A DNA stretch of 64,000 bases, from the NCBI RefSeq assembly GCF_000181515.1, contig NZ_ABCG01000003.1, positions 124,001 through 188,000 of the forward strand. Reading direction: 5' to 3'. Source of the DNA: Erythrobacter sp. SD-21 (GTDB lineage: Bacteria > Pseudomonadota > Alphaproteobacteria > Sphingomonadales > Sphingomonadaceae). The position numbers and the translations under genes were made by a program. Positions 1 to 10,936 of the stretch are shown here, in pieces (positions within the stretch are counted from its first letter, which is position 1; each line of letters begins with the position of its first letter). The notes beneath the pieces are model-generated. The model had not been told where the DNA came from. It ran no database searches and saw only the letters and a program-made list of their open reading frames with translations.

Positions 1-3
1 GGA

Positions 4-1713
4 ATGGCAGGCGAAGCGCTGGTTCCCACGATAAAATGGCTGGCGGCATCAACTCCGCGCAGCCTGCTCCGCGACGTGATCGCGGGCCTCGTTCTTTCCA
101 TCCTTCTCGTGCCGCAGGCCATGGCCTATGCGCAGTTGGCGGGCCTGCCGCCGCAGATGGGGCTCTTCGCCGCGCTCACCCCGCCGCTGCTCTACCTCGT
201 CTTCGGGACCAGTCCCTTCGTTTCGCTCGGCCCGGTCGCGCTTGTCTCTCTGGTGATTGGCGAAGTGGTCGGCTCCACATCGCTTGCGCCCGAAATCGGG
301 GCGGAGATCATCGCGATCGAGGCCGGTCTCTTGCTCCTCCTGCTTGGCGGGTTCGGGCTCGGCCGGTTGGTCAATTTCATCAGCGAGCCGGTGCTTCTGG
401 GCTTCACGGCTGCGGCGGCAGTGCTGATCGCGGCGAGCCAGCTGCCGACTCTGCTCGGCATCAACGCGGCGCGGGCCGGAGATCTCCCCACCGCCCTCGG
501 CGGGCTTTGGGTGCGCTTCGGATCGATCAAACCGGTAACCGCCGCGATCGGCCTTGCGGCGCTTGTCACGCTGGTGCTGGCGGGCCGGTATGCGGCGCCG
601 CTGCTGTGGAAGATGGGAGTGAAGCCGCCGTTCCGCCTCGCGCTCGCCAAGTCCTTCCCGCTGGTCGTGATCGTGGTTGCGGGCCTGGTGGCCAGCTCCA
701 GCGCCGCGCCGGTGCCCATGGTCGAGGCCGTCGAGGGCGGACTGCCCGAGCCGGTCTTCCCGTTCGTGCCACTGGAATACTGGCTCCAGTTGCTGCCCGG
801 CAGCTTTGCGGTCGCGATCATCATTTTCGTGACGGCAACGGCGGTTGCCAAGGCTCTCGCGGGGGAAGACCGGAGCAATCTCGACACCAGCCGCGAAGCG
901 GTGGCGCTGGGGGCAGGCAATGTCGTGGCAGCGGTGACGGGCGGCTATGCGGTCGGGGCCAGCCTCAGCCGTTCCGCGCTGGTGCGGGACAGCGGGGGAC
1001 ATAGCCCGCTGGTCACGGTCTGCGCATCAGCTGTAGTCGTAGCGGTGCTGTTCTTCCTTGCCCCCCTGCTTGCCTATCTTCCGCAGACCGCGTTGGCCGC
1101 GCTCGTCATCAGTGCCGTGTTCGGCCTGGTGAAGACGCGCGACATCAGAATGGTCTGGCAGCACGACCGGGTGGAGGGGCTGATCATCGGAGCAGCTTTC
1201 GTGGCGACGCTGCTGTTCGGTGTACAACTGGGCCTCGCGATCGGGGCTGTGCTGGGGCTGGCGCACTTCCTGTGGTTTTCCTCCACCCCTCGCGTCACGC
1301 AAATCGGCACGGCGGACGGGGGCACGACTTATCGTTCAGTCCGGCGTGACGATGTCACGATCAAGACGCTGCCCGTGCTGGTCGTGCGGATCGACCGGAC
1401 CATCTATTTCGGGAACAGCGAATATTGCGAGGACCGCATCGTGAAGCTGGTCGCCCAATACGAAGGTGTCGAGCACCTCGTCCTCGACATGCGGGCGGTA
1501 AATGCGGTCGATGCCAGTGGGGCGGCGATGCTGCTCCGCCTTGTGCAGCGAATGCGCGATTATGGCGTGATCGTACATTTTGCCGCTACGCACGAGCCGG
1601 TAGCGCAAAAGATCAGGCCCTATGGAGGGGAAAGGAGCGACTTTCACCGCACCGTGTCCGACGCGCTGGAAGCCTGCGGCGTGCCCGAGGAGGGGCCGAT
1701 TCCCTATACCTGA
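4..1713 (+). CDS. SulP family inorganic anion permease with STAS domain
   Basis: A 569-residue inner-membrane anion transporter. The first ~420 residues are a series of hydrophobic helices and carry the SulP signature at about residues 37-55 (PQAMAYAQLAGLPPQMGLF). From about residue 446 to 555 there is a cytoplasmic STAS domain, with the VDASGAAML stretch typical of the fold. Family members move sulfate, bicarbonate or other anions, and the substrate cannot be told from sequence. The start lies three bases inside the window, so an upstream start is possible. It converges on pyruvate kinase with a gap of three bases and no visible terminator between them. Confidence 0.93.
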   Translation: MAGEALVPTIKWLAASTPRSLLRDVIAGLVLSILLVPQAMAYAQLAGLPPQMGLFAALTPPLLYLVFGTSPFVSLGPVALVSLVIGEVVGSTSLAPEIGAEIIAIEAGLLLLLLGGFGLGRLVNFISEPVLLGFTAAAAVLIAASQLPTLLGINAARAGDLPTALGGLWVRFGSIKPVTAAIGLAALVTLVLAGRYAAPLLWKMGVKPPFRLALAKSFPLVVIVVAGLVASSSAAPVPMVEAVEGGLPEPVFPFVPLEYWLQLLPGSFAVAIIIFVTATAVAKALAGEDRSNLDTSREAVALGAGNVVAAVTGGYAVGASLSRSALVRDSGGHSPLVTVCASAVVVAVLFFLAPLLAYLPQTALAALVISAVFGLVKTRDIRMVWQHDRVEGLIIGAAFVATLLFGVQLGLAIGAVLGLAHFLWFSSTPRVTQIGTADGGTTYRSVRRDDVTIKTLPVLVVRIDRTIYFGNSEYCEDRIVKLVAQYEGVEHLVLDMRAVNAVDASGAAMLLRLVQRMRDYGVIVHFAATHEPVAQKIRPYGGERSDFHRTVSDALEACGVPEEGPIPYT

Positions 1714-1716
1714 CCC

Positions 1717-3186
<1,470 letters not shown>

Positions 3187-3235
3187 GGACACCGCCTATG
3201 GCAGAGACGTGTGGCAACTCAAGGACTAGTAATCG

Positions 3236-3547
3236 ATGGATACCAATTCAGACACCCTCGCAAACCTCCCCGATGACGTAGCGGCAGCGGCCTTCCGCCG
3301 GCTGGTGCGCCACTTGCAGCATCGTCACGATGCGCAGAACATCGACCTCATGGGCCTTTCCGGTTTCTGCCGCAATTGCCTCGCCGACTGGATCATGGAC
3401 GCCGGCTTCGAAGGCGACAAGCTCGCGGCGCGCGAGCTGATTCACGGCATGCCGCAGGACGAGTGGAAAGCGACCCGCCAAACGCCCGCTACCGAGGAGC
3501 AATTGGCGCGCATGAAAGCGAGTGTCGCGAAAAATCGCGTGGACTGA
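3236..3547 (+). CDS. DUF1244 family protein
   Basis: A 103-residue soluble protein matching the compact DUF1244 family, which is common in Proteobacteria and has no established function. The conserved core is visible as [20 protein letters not shown] followed by FCRNCLADW, which carries a CxxxxC-like pair of cysteines. The next two genes are also short conserved proteins on the same strand, with leaders of 83 and 58 bases between them. They may be co-transcribed, but this is not proven. Confidence 0.85.
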   Translation: MDTNSDTLANLPDDVAAAAFRRLVRHLQHRHDAQNIDLMGLSGFCRNCLADWIMDAGFEGDKLAARELIHGMPQDEWKATRQTPATEEQLARMKASVAKNRVD

Positions 3548-3630
3548 CGAGTCGCCGCCTTCACCCCGCGCTGGCGGATGGCTATCGAACCCGCCAACCG
3601 ATTCTCACCTTTACTGGAGTTTTCACGAAA

Positions 3631-3867
3631 ATGGCCGAAGCCACCGACGACCGCCTGCGCCTTCTGATCGAGCGTATCGAACGCCTCGAGGAAGAAAAGA
3701 AGGGCATCGCCGACGACATCCGCGACGTCTACGCCGAAGCCAAGGCGGTGGGCTACGACACCAAGATCATGCGCCAGATCATCAAGCTGCGTAAAATGAA
3801 GCCCGACGAGCGCAGCGAGCAGGAAACCATTCTCGACACCTACAAGGCCGCACTCGGAATGGGTTGA
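3631..3867 (+). CDS. DUF2312 family small helical protein
   Basis: A 78-residue, highly charged, almost wholly helical protein. Its core [20 protein letters not shown] reads as a short coiled coil and is the hallmark of DUF2312, a family found in most alphaproteobacteria. Relatives are often described as GapR-like nucleoid-associated proteins, which would make it a DNA-binding protein sensing overtwisted DNA. The section [20 protein letters not shown] fits that family well. The start is the ATG after GGAG (3616-3619). Function is inferred from family similarity only. Confidence 0.88.
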   Translation: MAEATDDRLRLLIERIERLEEEKKGIADDIRDVYAEAKAVGYDTKIMRQIIKLRKMKPDERSEQETILDTYKAALGMG

Positions 3868-3883
3868 TTTTGCGGGGCTGCGT

Positions 3884-3914
3884 CCTATCTCGATAACACA
3901 CCGATCGAGATAGG
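3884..3914 (+). promoter_or_regulatory. Perfect 11-bp hairpin overlapping the ybjQ ribosome binding site
   Basis: Arms 3884-3894 and 3904-3914 are perfect inverted repeats with a nine-base loop. The right arm ends in ..TAGG, so its last bases are the first bases of the AGGAGG Shine-Dalgarno (3912-3917) of the next gene. There is no U-tract, so it is a poor intrinsic terminator. It could partly mask the ribosome binding site. Role inferred. Confidence 0.5.
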
Positions 3915-3925
3915 AGGAACTGCAC

Positions 3926-4273
3926 ATGCCCGGACCCTGGAAAGACGCACGCGGCGTCACCGTCACCACCACGCCCACCATCGAAGGCCGTCCGATCCAG
4001 GACTACCTCGGCATCGTCACGGGCGAGGTAATCGTGGGCGCGAACCTGTTTCGCGACCTCTTTGCCAATATCCGCGATATCGTTGGTGGCCGCTCGGGCA
4101 GCTACGAGCGCATCTTGCGCGATGCGCGCGAGCAGGCGATCGAGGAATTGCAGGCGGAAGCCGCAACGCGCGGCGGCAACGCCGTGGTCGGCGTCGATCT
4201 CGATTACGAAGTGATCGGCGATACCGGTTCGATGCTGATGGTTTCCGCCAGCGGGACCGCGGTAAAGATCTGA
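3926..4273 (+). CDS. YbjQ/UPF0145 family protein
   Basis: A 115-residue protein of the YbjQ family (PF01906), often labelled heavy-metal-binding on weak evidence. The family pattern is clear: a beta-rich start with [20 protein letters not shown], a central helix with [18 protein letters not shown], then [16 protein letters not shown]. Members form small pentamer-like rings, and the physiological role is unknown. A strong AGGAGG lies eight bases before the ATG and is partly inside a hairpin. The gene converges on trpS with one base between them. Confidence 0.9.
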   Translation: MPGPWKDARGVTVTTTPTIEGRPIQDYLGIVTGEVIVGANLFRDLFANIRDIVGGRSGSYERILRDAREQAIEELQAEAATRGGNAVVGVDLDYEVIGDTGSMLMVSASGTAVKI

Positions 4274-4274
4274 C

Positions 4275-5327
4275 CTAGCCGCGTACGAGGCCCAGCGCCT
4301 CGTAAGTCGCGCCCAGCGTGGGCACCGCGATTTCGCGGGCCTGCGCAGCGCCGCGTGCGAGGATGGCGTCGAGCGCCTCGCGGTCTTCGAGCAGCTCGTT
4401 GAACCGCGCCGAAATGGGCCGCAGCGTTTCGACCAGCATTTCGCCCAGCGCGGGCTTGAACGTGCCGAAGCCTTCGCCGCCGAATTCGCCGAGAACGTCG
4501 TTTACGCTCCTGTCGGTCAGCGCGGCGTAGATCGTCACGAGGTTCAGCGCCTCGGGCCGGTCTTCCAGACCCTTTTCCTCACCCGGAAGCGGCTCGGGAT
4601 CGGTCTTGGCCTTCTTGACCTTCTTCATCACCTCGTCGGCGTTGTCGGCAAGATTGATGCGGCTCATGTCGGAGACGTCCGACTTGCTCATCTTCTTCGA
4701 CCCGTCGCGCAGGCTCATGATGCGCGCGGCCTGTGGCGGCACGATCGGATCGGGCAGGGTAAATACAGGCGCGTCTTCGGAAGCGAAGTCGTTGTTGAAC
4801 TTCTGCGCGATGTCGCGCGCCAGCTCGAGATGCTGCTTCTGGTCTTCGCCCACCGGCACATGCGTCGCCTGGTAAAGCAGTACGTCGGCGGCCTGCAGGA
4901 CGGGGTAGGTGAACAGCGCGACCGACTGGCCTTCGCGGTTTTTGCCCGCCTTGTCCTTCCACTGCGTCATGCGGTTGAGCCAGCCCATGCGTGCCGTTCC
5001 GCCCAGCAACCATTGCAGCTCGGCGTGCTGCGGGACTTGTGCCTGGTTGAACAGCACGCTTTTGGCCGGGTCGATTCCGCAGGCAACCAGCGCCGCGGCC
5101 ATTTCCAGCGTGCCCTTTTTCAGTTCCGCCGGATCATGCGGCATCGAGATCGCGTGCAGGTCTGCCAGGAAGAATAGACACTGATTGTGTGCGCTACCGC
5201 CTTCAGCTGCTTGAGCGAGGTTCGCGTCTTCCATATCGTCCTGCATCCGCACCCAATTGCGGATCGCCCCCAGGTAGTTACCGAGGTGGAGATTGCCGGT
5301 TGGCTGGATGCCGGAGACTACTCGCAT
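4275..5327 (-). CDS. trpS: Tryptophanyl-tRNA synthetase
   Basis: Class Ic aminoacyl-tRNA synthetase charging tRNA-Trp. The 350-residue product has the HIGH-like element PTGNLHLGN at residues 9-17 and a perfect KMSKS at 212-216. I take the start at the ATG beginning [11 protein letters not shown]. It matches the family N terminus, and the next gene upstream (murJ) ends four bases before it. The longer frame reading back into murJ is not needed. A short insert around residues 36-47 ([11 protein letters not shown]) is typical of alphaproteobacterial enzymes. It forms a tight unit with murJ. Confidence 0.96.
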   Translation of the reverse strand: MRVVSGIQPTGNLHLGNYLGAIRNWVRMQDDMEDANLAQAAEGGSAHNQCLFFLADLHAISMPHDPAELKKGTLEMAAALVACGIDPAKSVLFNQAQVPQHAELQWLLGGTARMGWLNRMTQWKDKAGKNREGQSVALFTYPVLQAADVLLYQATHVPVGEDQKQHLELARDIAQKFNNDFASEDAPVFTLPDPIVPPQAARIMSLRDGSKKMSKSDVSDMSRINLADNADEVMKKVKKAKTDPEPLPGEEKGLEDRPEALNLVTIYAALTDRSVNDVLGEFGGEGFGTFKPALGEMLVETLRPISARFNELLEDREALDAILARGAAQAREIAVPTLGATYEALGLVRG

Positions 5328-5331
5328 TGAA

Positions 5332-6936
5332 TCAGGATACTTTCTTCTTGGTGAGGGCAGCGATGCGCTGCCTGTCGATGGCGCCGACCGCAAAGGCCAC
5401 GCCGAAATAGACCACTGCCGAGCAGCCCACGAGCACGAGGAGCGCGCCGAGGCGCTCGAACAGGCCTGCGGAATACCATCCGGTTAGCAAATCGCGCGCG
5501 AACCACAAGGCAGCGCCCATGGCCGCGGCGGCCACGAGCTGGCGCGCAACGCGGCCCAGCAATGCAAACGGCACCGAATAATAGCCGCGCCTGGCGAGGA
5601 TCGCGTAGAGATAGCCGACGTTAATCCACGCGCCGATGACACTGGCGGCGGCGATGCCGGGGACGCCGTAGCCGAGCGGCTCGATCGTGAAGCCGGGAAG
5701 GGTCAGGCCGATGTTCCAGATGCAGCTCGCCACGAACACGCCGAGCGAGATGAAGGCGGCATAGACCGGCGTCCGCGTGTCCGATCGCGCATAGAAGTTT
5801 GGCACCAGCACCTTGACCAGCACATAGGCCGGCAGGCCGAGCACAAGGACCGCGAGCACGGCTCCGGCAGCGGCGGCGTCTTCCATCGTGAATCGCCCGC
5901 CCTGGAAGATCATGGTGATGAAGGGCGTCGCGCACACGGCCAGCGCCACGGCGGCCGGAATGGTCAGCAGCATCGACAGCTCGATCGCATCGGACTGGAT
6001 GCGGTCGGCCCCTTCCTTGTTGTCGCTCCCGACGAATTTCGACAGCGTCGGCAGGATCGCGGTCGACAGGGCAATGCCGATAATGCCCAGCGGCAGCTGA
6101 TTCAGCCGGTCTGCATAATTCATGTGACTGACCGAGCCGTTGTATAGCTGGTTGAGGAAATAGAGCTGGACCAGCGTGTTGATTTGGTAGGCTCCGCCGC
6201 CGATGGCAGCCGGCAGCGCGATGATCGACAAACGCTTCACCTCGGGCGTGATGCGCGGCCACAGGATGCGGGGGCGAAAGCCCTCGACTCTTGTCCAGAT
6301 ATAGAGCCAGACGAGCTGCAACAGGCCCGCCACGGGCACCGCCCAGGCGATCGCATAACCGACCCGCTCCACGCTCCATCCAAAGCGGGCGGCCGCGTAT
6401 TCGCCGCCTAGCAAGGCCGTGATCAGTACGATATTGAGAATGATGGGAAAGCTTGCCCCTGGCGCAAACCGGCTCACCGAATTGAGCATGCCGGTGAACA
6501 GCGTGACGAGGCTGACCAGCAGAATATAGGGGAACATTATCCGCGCGAAAGCGACCGCGATGTCGAATTCGGCTGGATCGACCGGCTTGTCCGCAAGGAT
6601 CCAGATGACGCCCGGCATGGCGATCATCATCACCGCGCAAAGCAGGATCAGGACCGGCAGGAAGATGCTGAGAACGTCGTCGGAAAAACTGCGTGCGTCA
6701 TCCAGCCCCCCGTCCCCGTGGAGGCGCTTGGAAAACATCGGCACGAAGGCCGCGGAAAAAGCACCTTCCGCGAACAGGCGGCGGAAGACGTTGGGTATGA
6801 TGAAGGCCTGGAACCACGCGTCGGTCACGGCATTGGCGCCGAGCACGCGGCTGAAGATCATCTCGCGCACCATGCCGGCGACGCGGCTCACCATGGTGAG
6901 CGAGCCAATCGTCCCGACATGTTTGAGCAGGCTCAT
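5332..6936 (-). CDS. murJ: Lipid II flippase MurJ
   Basis: A 534-residue polytopic inner-membrane protein of the MVF/MviN family, which moves lipid II across the membrane for peptidoglycan synthesis. The N terminus ([20 protein letters not shown]) and the stretch [14 protein letters not shown] are strongly characteristic. There are about 14 hydrophobic segments, as expected. Its stop lies four bases from the trpS start, so the two are probably translated from one message. secB lies 21 bases downstream of the murJ start in the opposite sense of transcription order, reading toward murJ. Confidence 0.95.
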   Translation of the reverse strand: MSLLKHVGTIGSLTMVSRVAGMVREMIFSRVLGANAVTDAWFQAFIIPNVFRRLFAEGAFSAAFVPMFSKRLHGDGGLDDARSFSDDVLSIFLPVLILLCAVMMIAMPGVIWILADKPVDPAEFDIAVAFARIMFPYILLVSLVTLFTGMLNSVSRFAPGASFPIILNIVLITALLGGEYAAARFGWSVERVGYAIAWAVPVAGLLQLVWLYIWTRVEGFRPRILWPRITPEVKRLSIIALPAAIGGGAYQINTLVQLYFLNQLYNGSVSHMNYADRLNQLPLGIIGIALSTAILPTLSKFVGSDNKEGADRIQSDAIELSMLLTIPAAVALAVCATPFITMIFQGGRFTMEDAAAAGAVLAVLVLGLPAYVLVKVLVPNFYARSDTRTPVYAAFISLGVFVASCIWNIGLTLPGFTIEPLGYGVPGIAAASVIGAWINVGYLYAILARRGYYSVPFALLGRVARQLVAAAAMGAALWFARDLLTGWYSAGLFERLGALLVLVGCSAVVYFGVAFAVGAIDRQRIAALTKKKVS

Positions 6937-6957
6937 GGCCTAGCTAAGCGCTTGTGA

Positions 6958-7491
6958 TCAGGCGTCGCCGGTCGGTGCCGCAGGCGCGCCTTCGCCCTGC
7001 TGCGCCGCACGGGCTGCAAGCTGCTGCTGGTAAAGCGCGCCGAAATCCATCGGGTCGAGCATCAGCGGCGGGAAGCCGGCGTCGCGCACGGCATCCGAAA
7101 CGATGGCGCGTGCGAATGGGAAGAGCAGGCGCGGCGCTTCGGCGAACAGGAAGGCGTGGGCATGCTCGTCGGGCAGGTTGCGGATGCCGATGAGGCCGCA
7201 ATAGGCCAGCTCGATCAGGTAGAGATTGCCCTTGTCGGTATCGGCCCGCACGACCAGCTTGAGTTCGACCTCGTGGATCTCGTCATTCACCTTGTCGGCC
7301 GCGATGTTGACCTGCACGTCGACACGCGGCTGCTCCTGCCACTGGTAGCTGCCAGGCGCATTCGGGTTCTCGACCGAGAGGTCCTTGATGTACTGGTTGA
7401 TCACCCCGACCGTGGGGCGGTTGTCCGCGCCGTTGGCACCGGCTGCGGGGTCCATGTTGAGATCGGTCAGTACGTCGTTTTCGTCGGCCAT
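6958..7491 (-). CDS. secB: Protein-export chaperone SecB
   Basis: A 177-residue cytosolic export chaperone that holds preproteins unfolded for SecA. Family features include PRVDVQVNIAADKVNDEIHEV, ELAYCGLIGIRN and the C-terminal FPPLMLDPMDFGALYQQQ. I start at MADENDVLTD, since the preceding in-frame extension is Arg/Pro-rich and unlike SecB. It diverges from the Tim44-domain gene across 262 bases, which must hold both promoters. secB, tim44, mltA and smr clustering is common in alphaproteobacteria. Confidence 0.95.
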   Translation of the reverse strand: MADENDVLTDLNMDPAAGANGADNRPTVGVINQYIKDLSVENPNAPGSYQWQEQPRVDVQVNIAADKVNDEIHEVELKLVVRADTDKGNLYLIELAYCGLIGIRNLPDEHAHAFLFAEAPRLLFPFARAIVSDAVRDAGFPPLMLDPMDFGALYQQQLAARAAQQGEGAPAAPTGDA

Positions 7492-7753
7492 GGGAAAATC
7501 ACTTCTTTCGCGAATATCGAATCGGAGAGGCCGGAATGCGCCCGTTCGGCAGCCCGGCTGGTTCGGCGCGCGCCTAGCACCCCCGTGCGCGCGGGGCAAT
7601 GCGGCACGCCCGCTTCGCTTCGACCGGACGCAAACGGCGCGTACTCGGCCATTGCCCGTTTGTAATTCATACCTATCTAGGGCACGTATGAATGGAACTG
7701 CCTCGCCGTGTGGCGCGTAGGCAGGAAAGACAGCTTCGAACGGACAAGTATCT

Positions 7754-8410
7754 GTGATCTACGAGATCGTAATCCTCGCCGCCATCGCCGCCTTCCTCGG
7801 GCTGCGCCTCTATTCGGTGCTCGGCGAACGCTCCGAGCATGAGGAAGAACCGGCGCGCCACCGGTTCGACGCGCCCGATGCGGTGCCGCCCGCGGCCGAG
7901 CGACCGGCGGCCCCGGCGCGCGAGTCCGTGCGCCTACGCAGCGTCGACAACGCCTCGTCGGCAAACGAAAACGCGATCCGCGCCATTGCCAGCGCCGATC
8001 CGCGATTCGACCTGCTCGCTTTCCTCGAAGGGGCGAAGGCGGCTTACGGCATGATTCTCGAAGCCTTCTGGAAGGGTGACAAGGACACGCTTCGCGATCT
8101 TACGGACGACGATGTCTACGCGGGCTTCTCTGGCGCTATCGACGCGCGCGATACCGCCGGTGAAAGTCTGGAAAACCGTCTTGTCCGTATCGAGGATGCG
8201 ACGATTCATTCGGCCGAACTGGACAATCGCACCGCGCGCATTTCGGTGCTTTTCGTGTCGGACATCGCCTCGCTCACGCGGGACAAGGACGGGAATGTCA
8301 TCGCCGGCTCGCTCGACGACGCTGTCGAAAGCCGCGACATCTGGACCTTCACCCGCAATGTCGACGCGATGGACCCGAACTGGGTGCTCGACGAGACCGA
8401 TCAGGGCTGA
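7754..8410 (+). CDS. Tim44/TimA-domain membrane-anchored protein
   Basis: A 218-residue protein with one N-terminal transmembrane helix (residues ~2-20, IYEIVILAAIAAFLGLRLYS). A Pro/Ala-rich linker leads to a C-terminal Tim44-like domain (about 80-215; FLEGAKAAYGMILEAFWKGD is typical). Bacterial Tim44-domain proteins are thought to act at the inner membrane in protein import or assembly, by analogy with mitochondrial Tim44. The start codon is GTG. It lies upstream of mltA on the same strand with 25 bases between, and divergent from secB. Confidence 0.9.
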   Translation: MIYEIVILAAIAAFLGLRLYSVLGERSEHEEEPARHRFDAPDAVPPAAERPAAPARESVRLRSVDNASSANENAIRAIASADPRFDLLAFLEGAKAAYGMILEAFWKGDKDTLRDLTDDDVYAGFSGAIDARDTAGESLENRLVRIEDATIHSAELDNRTARISVLFVSDIASLTRDKDGNVIAGSLDDAVESRDIWTFTRNVDAMDPNWVLDETDQG

Positions 8411-8435
8411 CGCCTTTTCCGATACCGGAGGACGC

Positions 8436-9620
8436 ATGCGTATTCTCGCCGGGCTGGCTGCAGCCTTCAGTCTCGCGGGATGCGCTTCCATTCCCGACGC
8501 GCGTCCGCCGATGGACACGGGCGCGGTGGAAGCGCCCGAGCCGATCCCTGCCGATACCGCGCTGGCCGCAACGTTGTCGCCGGGTCCGGCCATCGACACC
8601 ATGCCTTTCGCCGGTTGGGACGCCGCCCCCGCGCTCGCAGCTTTCAAGCGATCCTGCGACAAGATCCTCTATCGCGAGGATACCAGCGGCCTGACCCGCC
8701 GGGTGGACTGGCAGGCGCCCTGCGGCGCTGCCGCCAATTGGTCGAGAGATCCTGTCGCCTTCTTCAAGAGCCAGTTCGAAACCGTCGTGGTGGGCGACGG
8801 CAGCGCCTTTGCCACCGGCTATTACGAGCCGGAAATACTCGGCAGTCGCACCCGCGCGCCGGGATACGATGTGCCGATCTACGCCATGCCGACTGACCTC
8901 GAGCGCGCCTGGCCCGCCGATATGCCCGAGGATGAACGCACGGGCCGCCCGCCGCTCGGCCGCTACAACGAAAACGGCGAGTTCGTGCAATATTACGAGC
9001 GTTCCGAAATCGTCGCAGGGGCGCTGGAGGACAAGGTCCCGGTCATCGCCTGGGCCGCCGATCCGATCGAGTTCTTCTTCCTCCAGATCCAGGGCAGCGG
9101 CCTCCTTCGCTTGCCCGATGGCGAGGTAATGCGCATCGGCTATGCCGGGCAGAACGGCCGCGAATATGTCGCCATCGGCCGGCCCATGCGAGAGCAGGGA
9201 CTGATCGGCGACGGGACGGACTATCCGACATCGATGCAGGGCCTCATGGGTTGGCTGCGCGACAAACCGGCGCGCGCGGACGAGATCATGAACCTCAACA
9301 AGAGCTGGATCTTCTTCCGCACCCTCGACACCGAAGGGCCGCTCGGCTCGCTCGAAGTGCCGGTGTTCCGGCAGGACAGCGTGGCGGTCGATCCGAAATT
9401 CGTGCCCTATGGCGCGCCGGTCTGGCTCGACATGGAGGCCGACATCGCAGACGGCCTCTGGATTGCGCAGGACACGGGCGGCGCAATCAAGGGTGCGAAC
9501 CGCTTCGATACTTTCTGGGGCAACGGGAGGGATGCGCGCGAGATCGCGGGCGGCATGAGCAGCCGCGGCAGGGCATACCTGCTGCTGCCCAAGGGGACGC
9601 TCGCGCGCCTGAAGCAATGA
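8436..9620 (+). CDS. mltA: Membrane-bound lytic murein transglycosylase A (lipoprotein)
   Basis: A 394-residue lipoprotein that cleaves peptidoglycan glycan strands to 1,6-anhydro products. The signal peptide ends in a lipobox, SLAGC, at about residues 12-16. The MltA core follows (FFKSQFETV, TGYYEPEILGSR), and a C-terminal 3D domain holds the catalytic Asp region WIAQDTGGAIKGANRFD. The start chosen here has GGAGG just upstream. A longer in-frame reading would lose the lipoprotein signal. The stop overlaps the smr start by four bases (ATGA). Confidence 0.95.
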   Translation: MRILAGLAAAFSLAGCASIPDARPPMDTGAVEAPEPIPADTALAATLSPGPAIDTMPFAGWDAAPALAAFKRSCDKILYREDTSGLTRRVDWQAPCGAAANWSRDPVAFFKSQFETVVVGDGSAFATGYYEPEILGSRTRAPGYDVPIYAMPTDLERAWPADMPEDERTGRPPLGRYNENGEFVQYYERSEIVAGALEDKVPVIAWAADPIEFFFLQIQGSGLLRLPDGEVMRIGYAGQNGREYVAIGRPMREQGLIGDGTDYPTSMQGLMGWLRDKPARADEIMNLNKSWIFFRTLDTEGPLGSLEVPVFRQDSVAVDPKFVPYGAPVWLDMEADIADGLWIAQDTGGAIKGANRFDTFWGNGRDAREIAGGMSSRGRAYLLLPKGTLARLKQ

Positions 9621-10177
9621 CCGCGCCCCGGGGGCTCACGACGGAAGAGGCGGAGGCCTGGGAGAAGGTTGCCGCAACCGTCGCGCCTTTGCACCCGGCT
9701 GGCCTGCGTTTGGAAAAGCCGAAGCCTGTCGTGAAGCTCCCGCCAGCGCCACAGCCCAACGCGAAGAAGGTGGCGGCACGGCCTGCACCAGCCCCAGCGC
9801 GGCCTTCACCGCCGCCGCGTCCACCGCAGAACTCGCTCGACTCCACCTGGGACAAGAAGCTGAAATCCGGCAGCATCCAGCCCGATGTCACGCTCGACCT
9901 TCACGGCCACGGCCTCGATGCGGCCTATGACCGGCTGATGAGCGGCGTTGCACAGGCCCGCGCCATGGGGGCACGCACGATCCTGCTGGTGACGGGCAAA
10001 CCGCGCCCTGTCGACCCGGCGGATCGCGGCAGCAAGCGCGGGGCTATCCGCGCCAAGGTGCTCGACTGGCTCGCAGCCTCGAGCCACCACGCGGCCATCG
10101 CCGCCGTACGCCGCGCCCATATCCGCCACGGCGGCGATGGCGCGCTTTACATCGTGCTCAGGCGGGAGCGCGGATAA
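9617..10177 (+). CDS. Smr/MutS2 C-terminal domain protein
   Basis: A 186-residue protein. The first ~85 residues are a Pro/Ala-rich disordered region. The remainder is an Smr domain with the LDLHG motif (VTLDLHGHGLDAAYDRL), a TGK element (LLVTGKPRPVD) and a C-terminal GGDGALYIVLRR. Smr domains nick or bind DNA or RNA, and the stand-alone role here is unknown. It is translationally coupled to mltA (ATGA overlap). Its last 20 bases overlap the convergent Pr6Pr gene. Confidence 0.92.
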   Translation: MTAPRGLTTEEAEAWEKVAATVAPLHPAGLRLEKPKPVVKLPPAPQPNAKKVAARPAPAPARPSPPPRPPQNSLDSTWDKKLKSGSIQPDVTLDLHGHGLDAAYDRLMSGVAQARAMGARTILLVTGKPRPVDPADRGSKRGAIRAKVLDWLAASSHHAAIAAVRRAHIRHGGDGALYIVLRRERG

Positions 10178-10772
10178 GCTTGCGGATCGCCAGCAATAAC
10201 GCCGCGACGAACAGGAAGAGGAATGCCAGCCCTACCATGTTGAGCAGCACCATTCCGAGTCCCAGCTTCGGCTCGTCGAGGAAGAAATAGGGATAGAACC
10301 CGGTCAGCACGCCGTTCACCAGCGCAAAGCCGCCGTAGACGACCGGCACCAGCATCACGATGGGGAGCGAGCGCCATCCCGCTAGGCCATCGCGCGAATA
10401 GGCCAGCCACCACAGCACACCGCCTGCCGGCACCAGTGTGTGGTGCGCGAGGTTTGTCCACCAGTCGGCGCCCTGCGGGTCGTGCGCGGAGGCCAGCAGG
10501 ATGTGGTAGACCGCCGCGATGATGACCAGCGCTGCGGCGAGCGCAAAGAGGATGCGCGGCTCGATCCGCCCGCGAAGCGCGATCCAGCCGAAGAACACGC
10601 TCGCGGCGACATTGCCCCAGATGGTGAACCAGCGCAGCATCGCGCTCCACGCGGCCAGCATCGTTCCGTCGCGTTCGAGATTACCGACCGACTGCGCTAC
10701 CAGCGAGACGATGGCGATGAGCGAAACGAGCGCCGCGCAAAAGCGAGCGGTGCGGGAGAAGGCGGTGTCCAT
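10158..10772 (-). CDS. Pr6Pr family six-helix membrane protein
   Basis: A 204-residue polytopic membrane protein with six hydrophobic helices. The pattern WFTIWGNVAASVFF near residue 47 and HHTLVPAGGVLWWLAY in the middle, plus GFYPYFFLDEPKLG, fits the Pr6Pr (FAR-17a/AIG1-like) family. Function in bacteria is unknown. Its 3' end overlaps smr by 20 bases on the opposite strand. Confidence 0.78.
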   Translation of the reverse strand: MDTAFSRTARFCAALVSLIAIVSLVAQSVGNLERDGTMLAAWSAMLRWFTIWGNVAASVFFGWIALRGRIEPRILFALAAALVIIAAVYHILLASAHDPQGADWWTNLAHHTLVPAGGVLWWLAYSRDGLAGWRSLPIVMLVPVVYGGFALVNGVLTGFYPYFFLDEPKLGLGMVLLNMVGLAFLFLFVAALLLAIRKLIRAPA

Positions 10773-10876
10773 TCCCGCCTCCTAACGTTCCCTCTCGATT
10801 AAGCCAGCACGCCTGCAGGCCTATTCGACGGGTTCGTCCTGCCACGCCACTGCCTCCACGATATTTTCCGCCGACG

Positions 10877-10909
10877 AAAAAGCCCCCCGACATCGCTGCC
10901 GGGGGGCTT
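10877..10909 (-). terminator. Intrinsic terminator of katG
   Basis: Arms 10880-10889 and 10900-10909 form a perfect 10-bp stem of mostly G-C pairs, with a 10-base loop. A TTTT run follows on the minus strand. It lies 28 bases after the katG stop. Confidence 0.88.
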
Positions 10910-10936
10910 GGTGCGGCCCAAAAGGCTATTGGCCCC

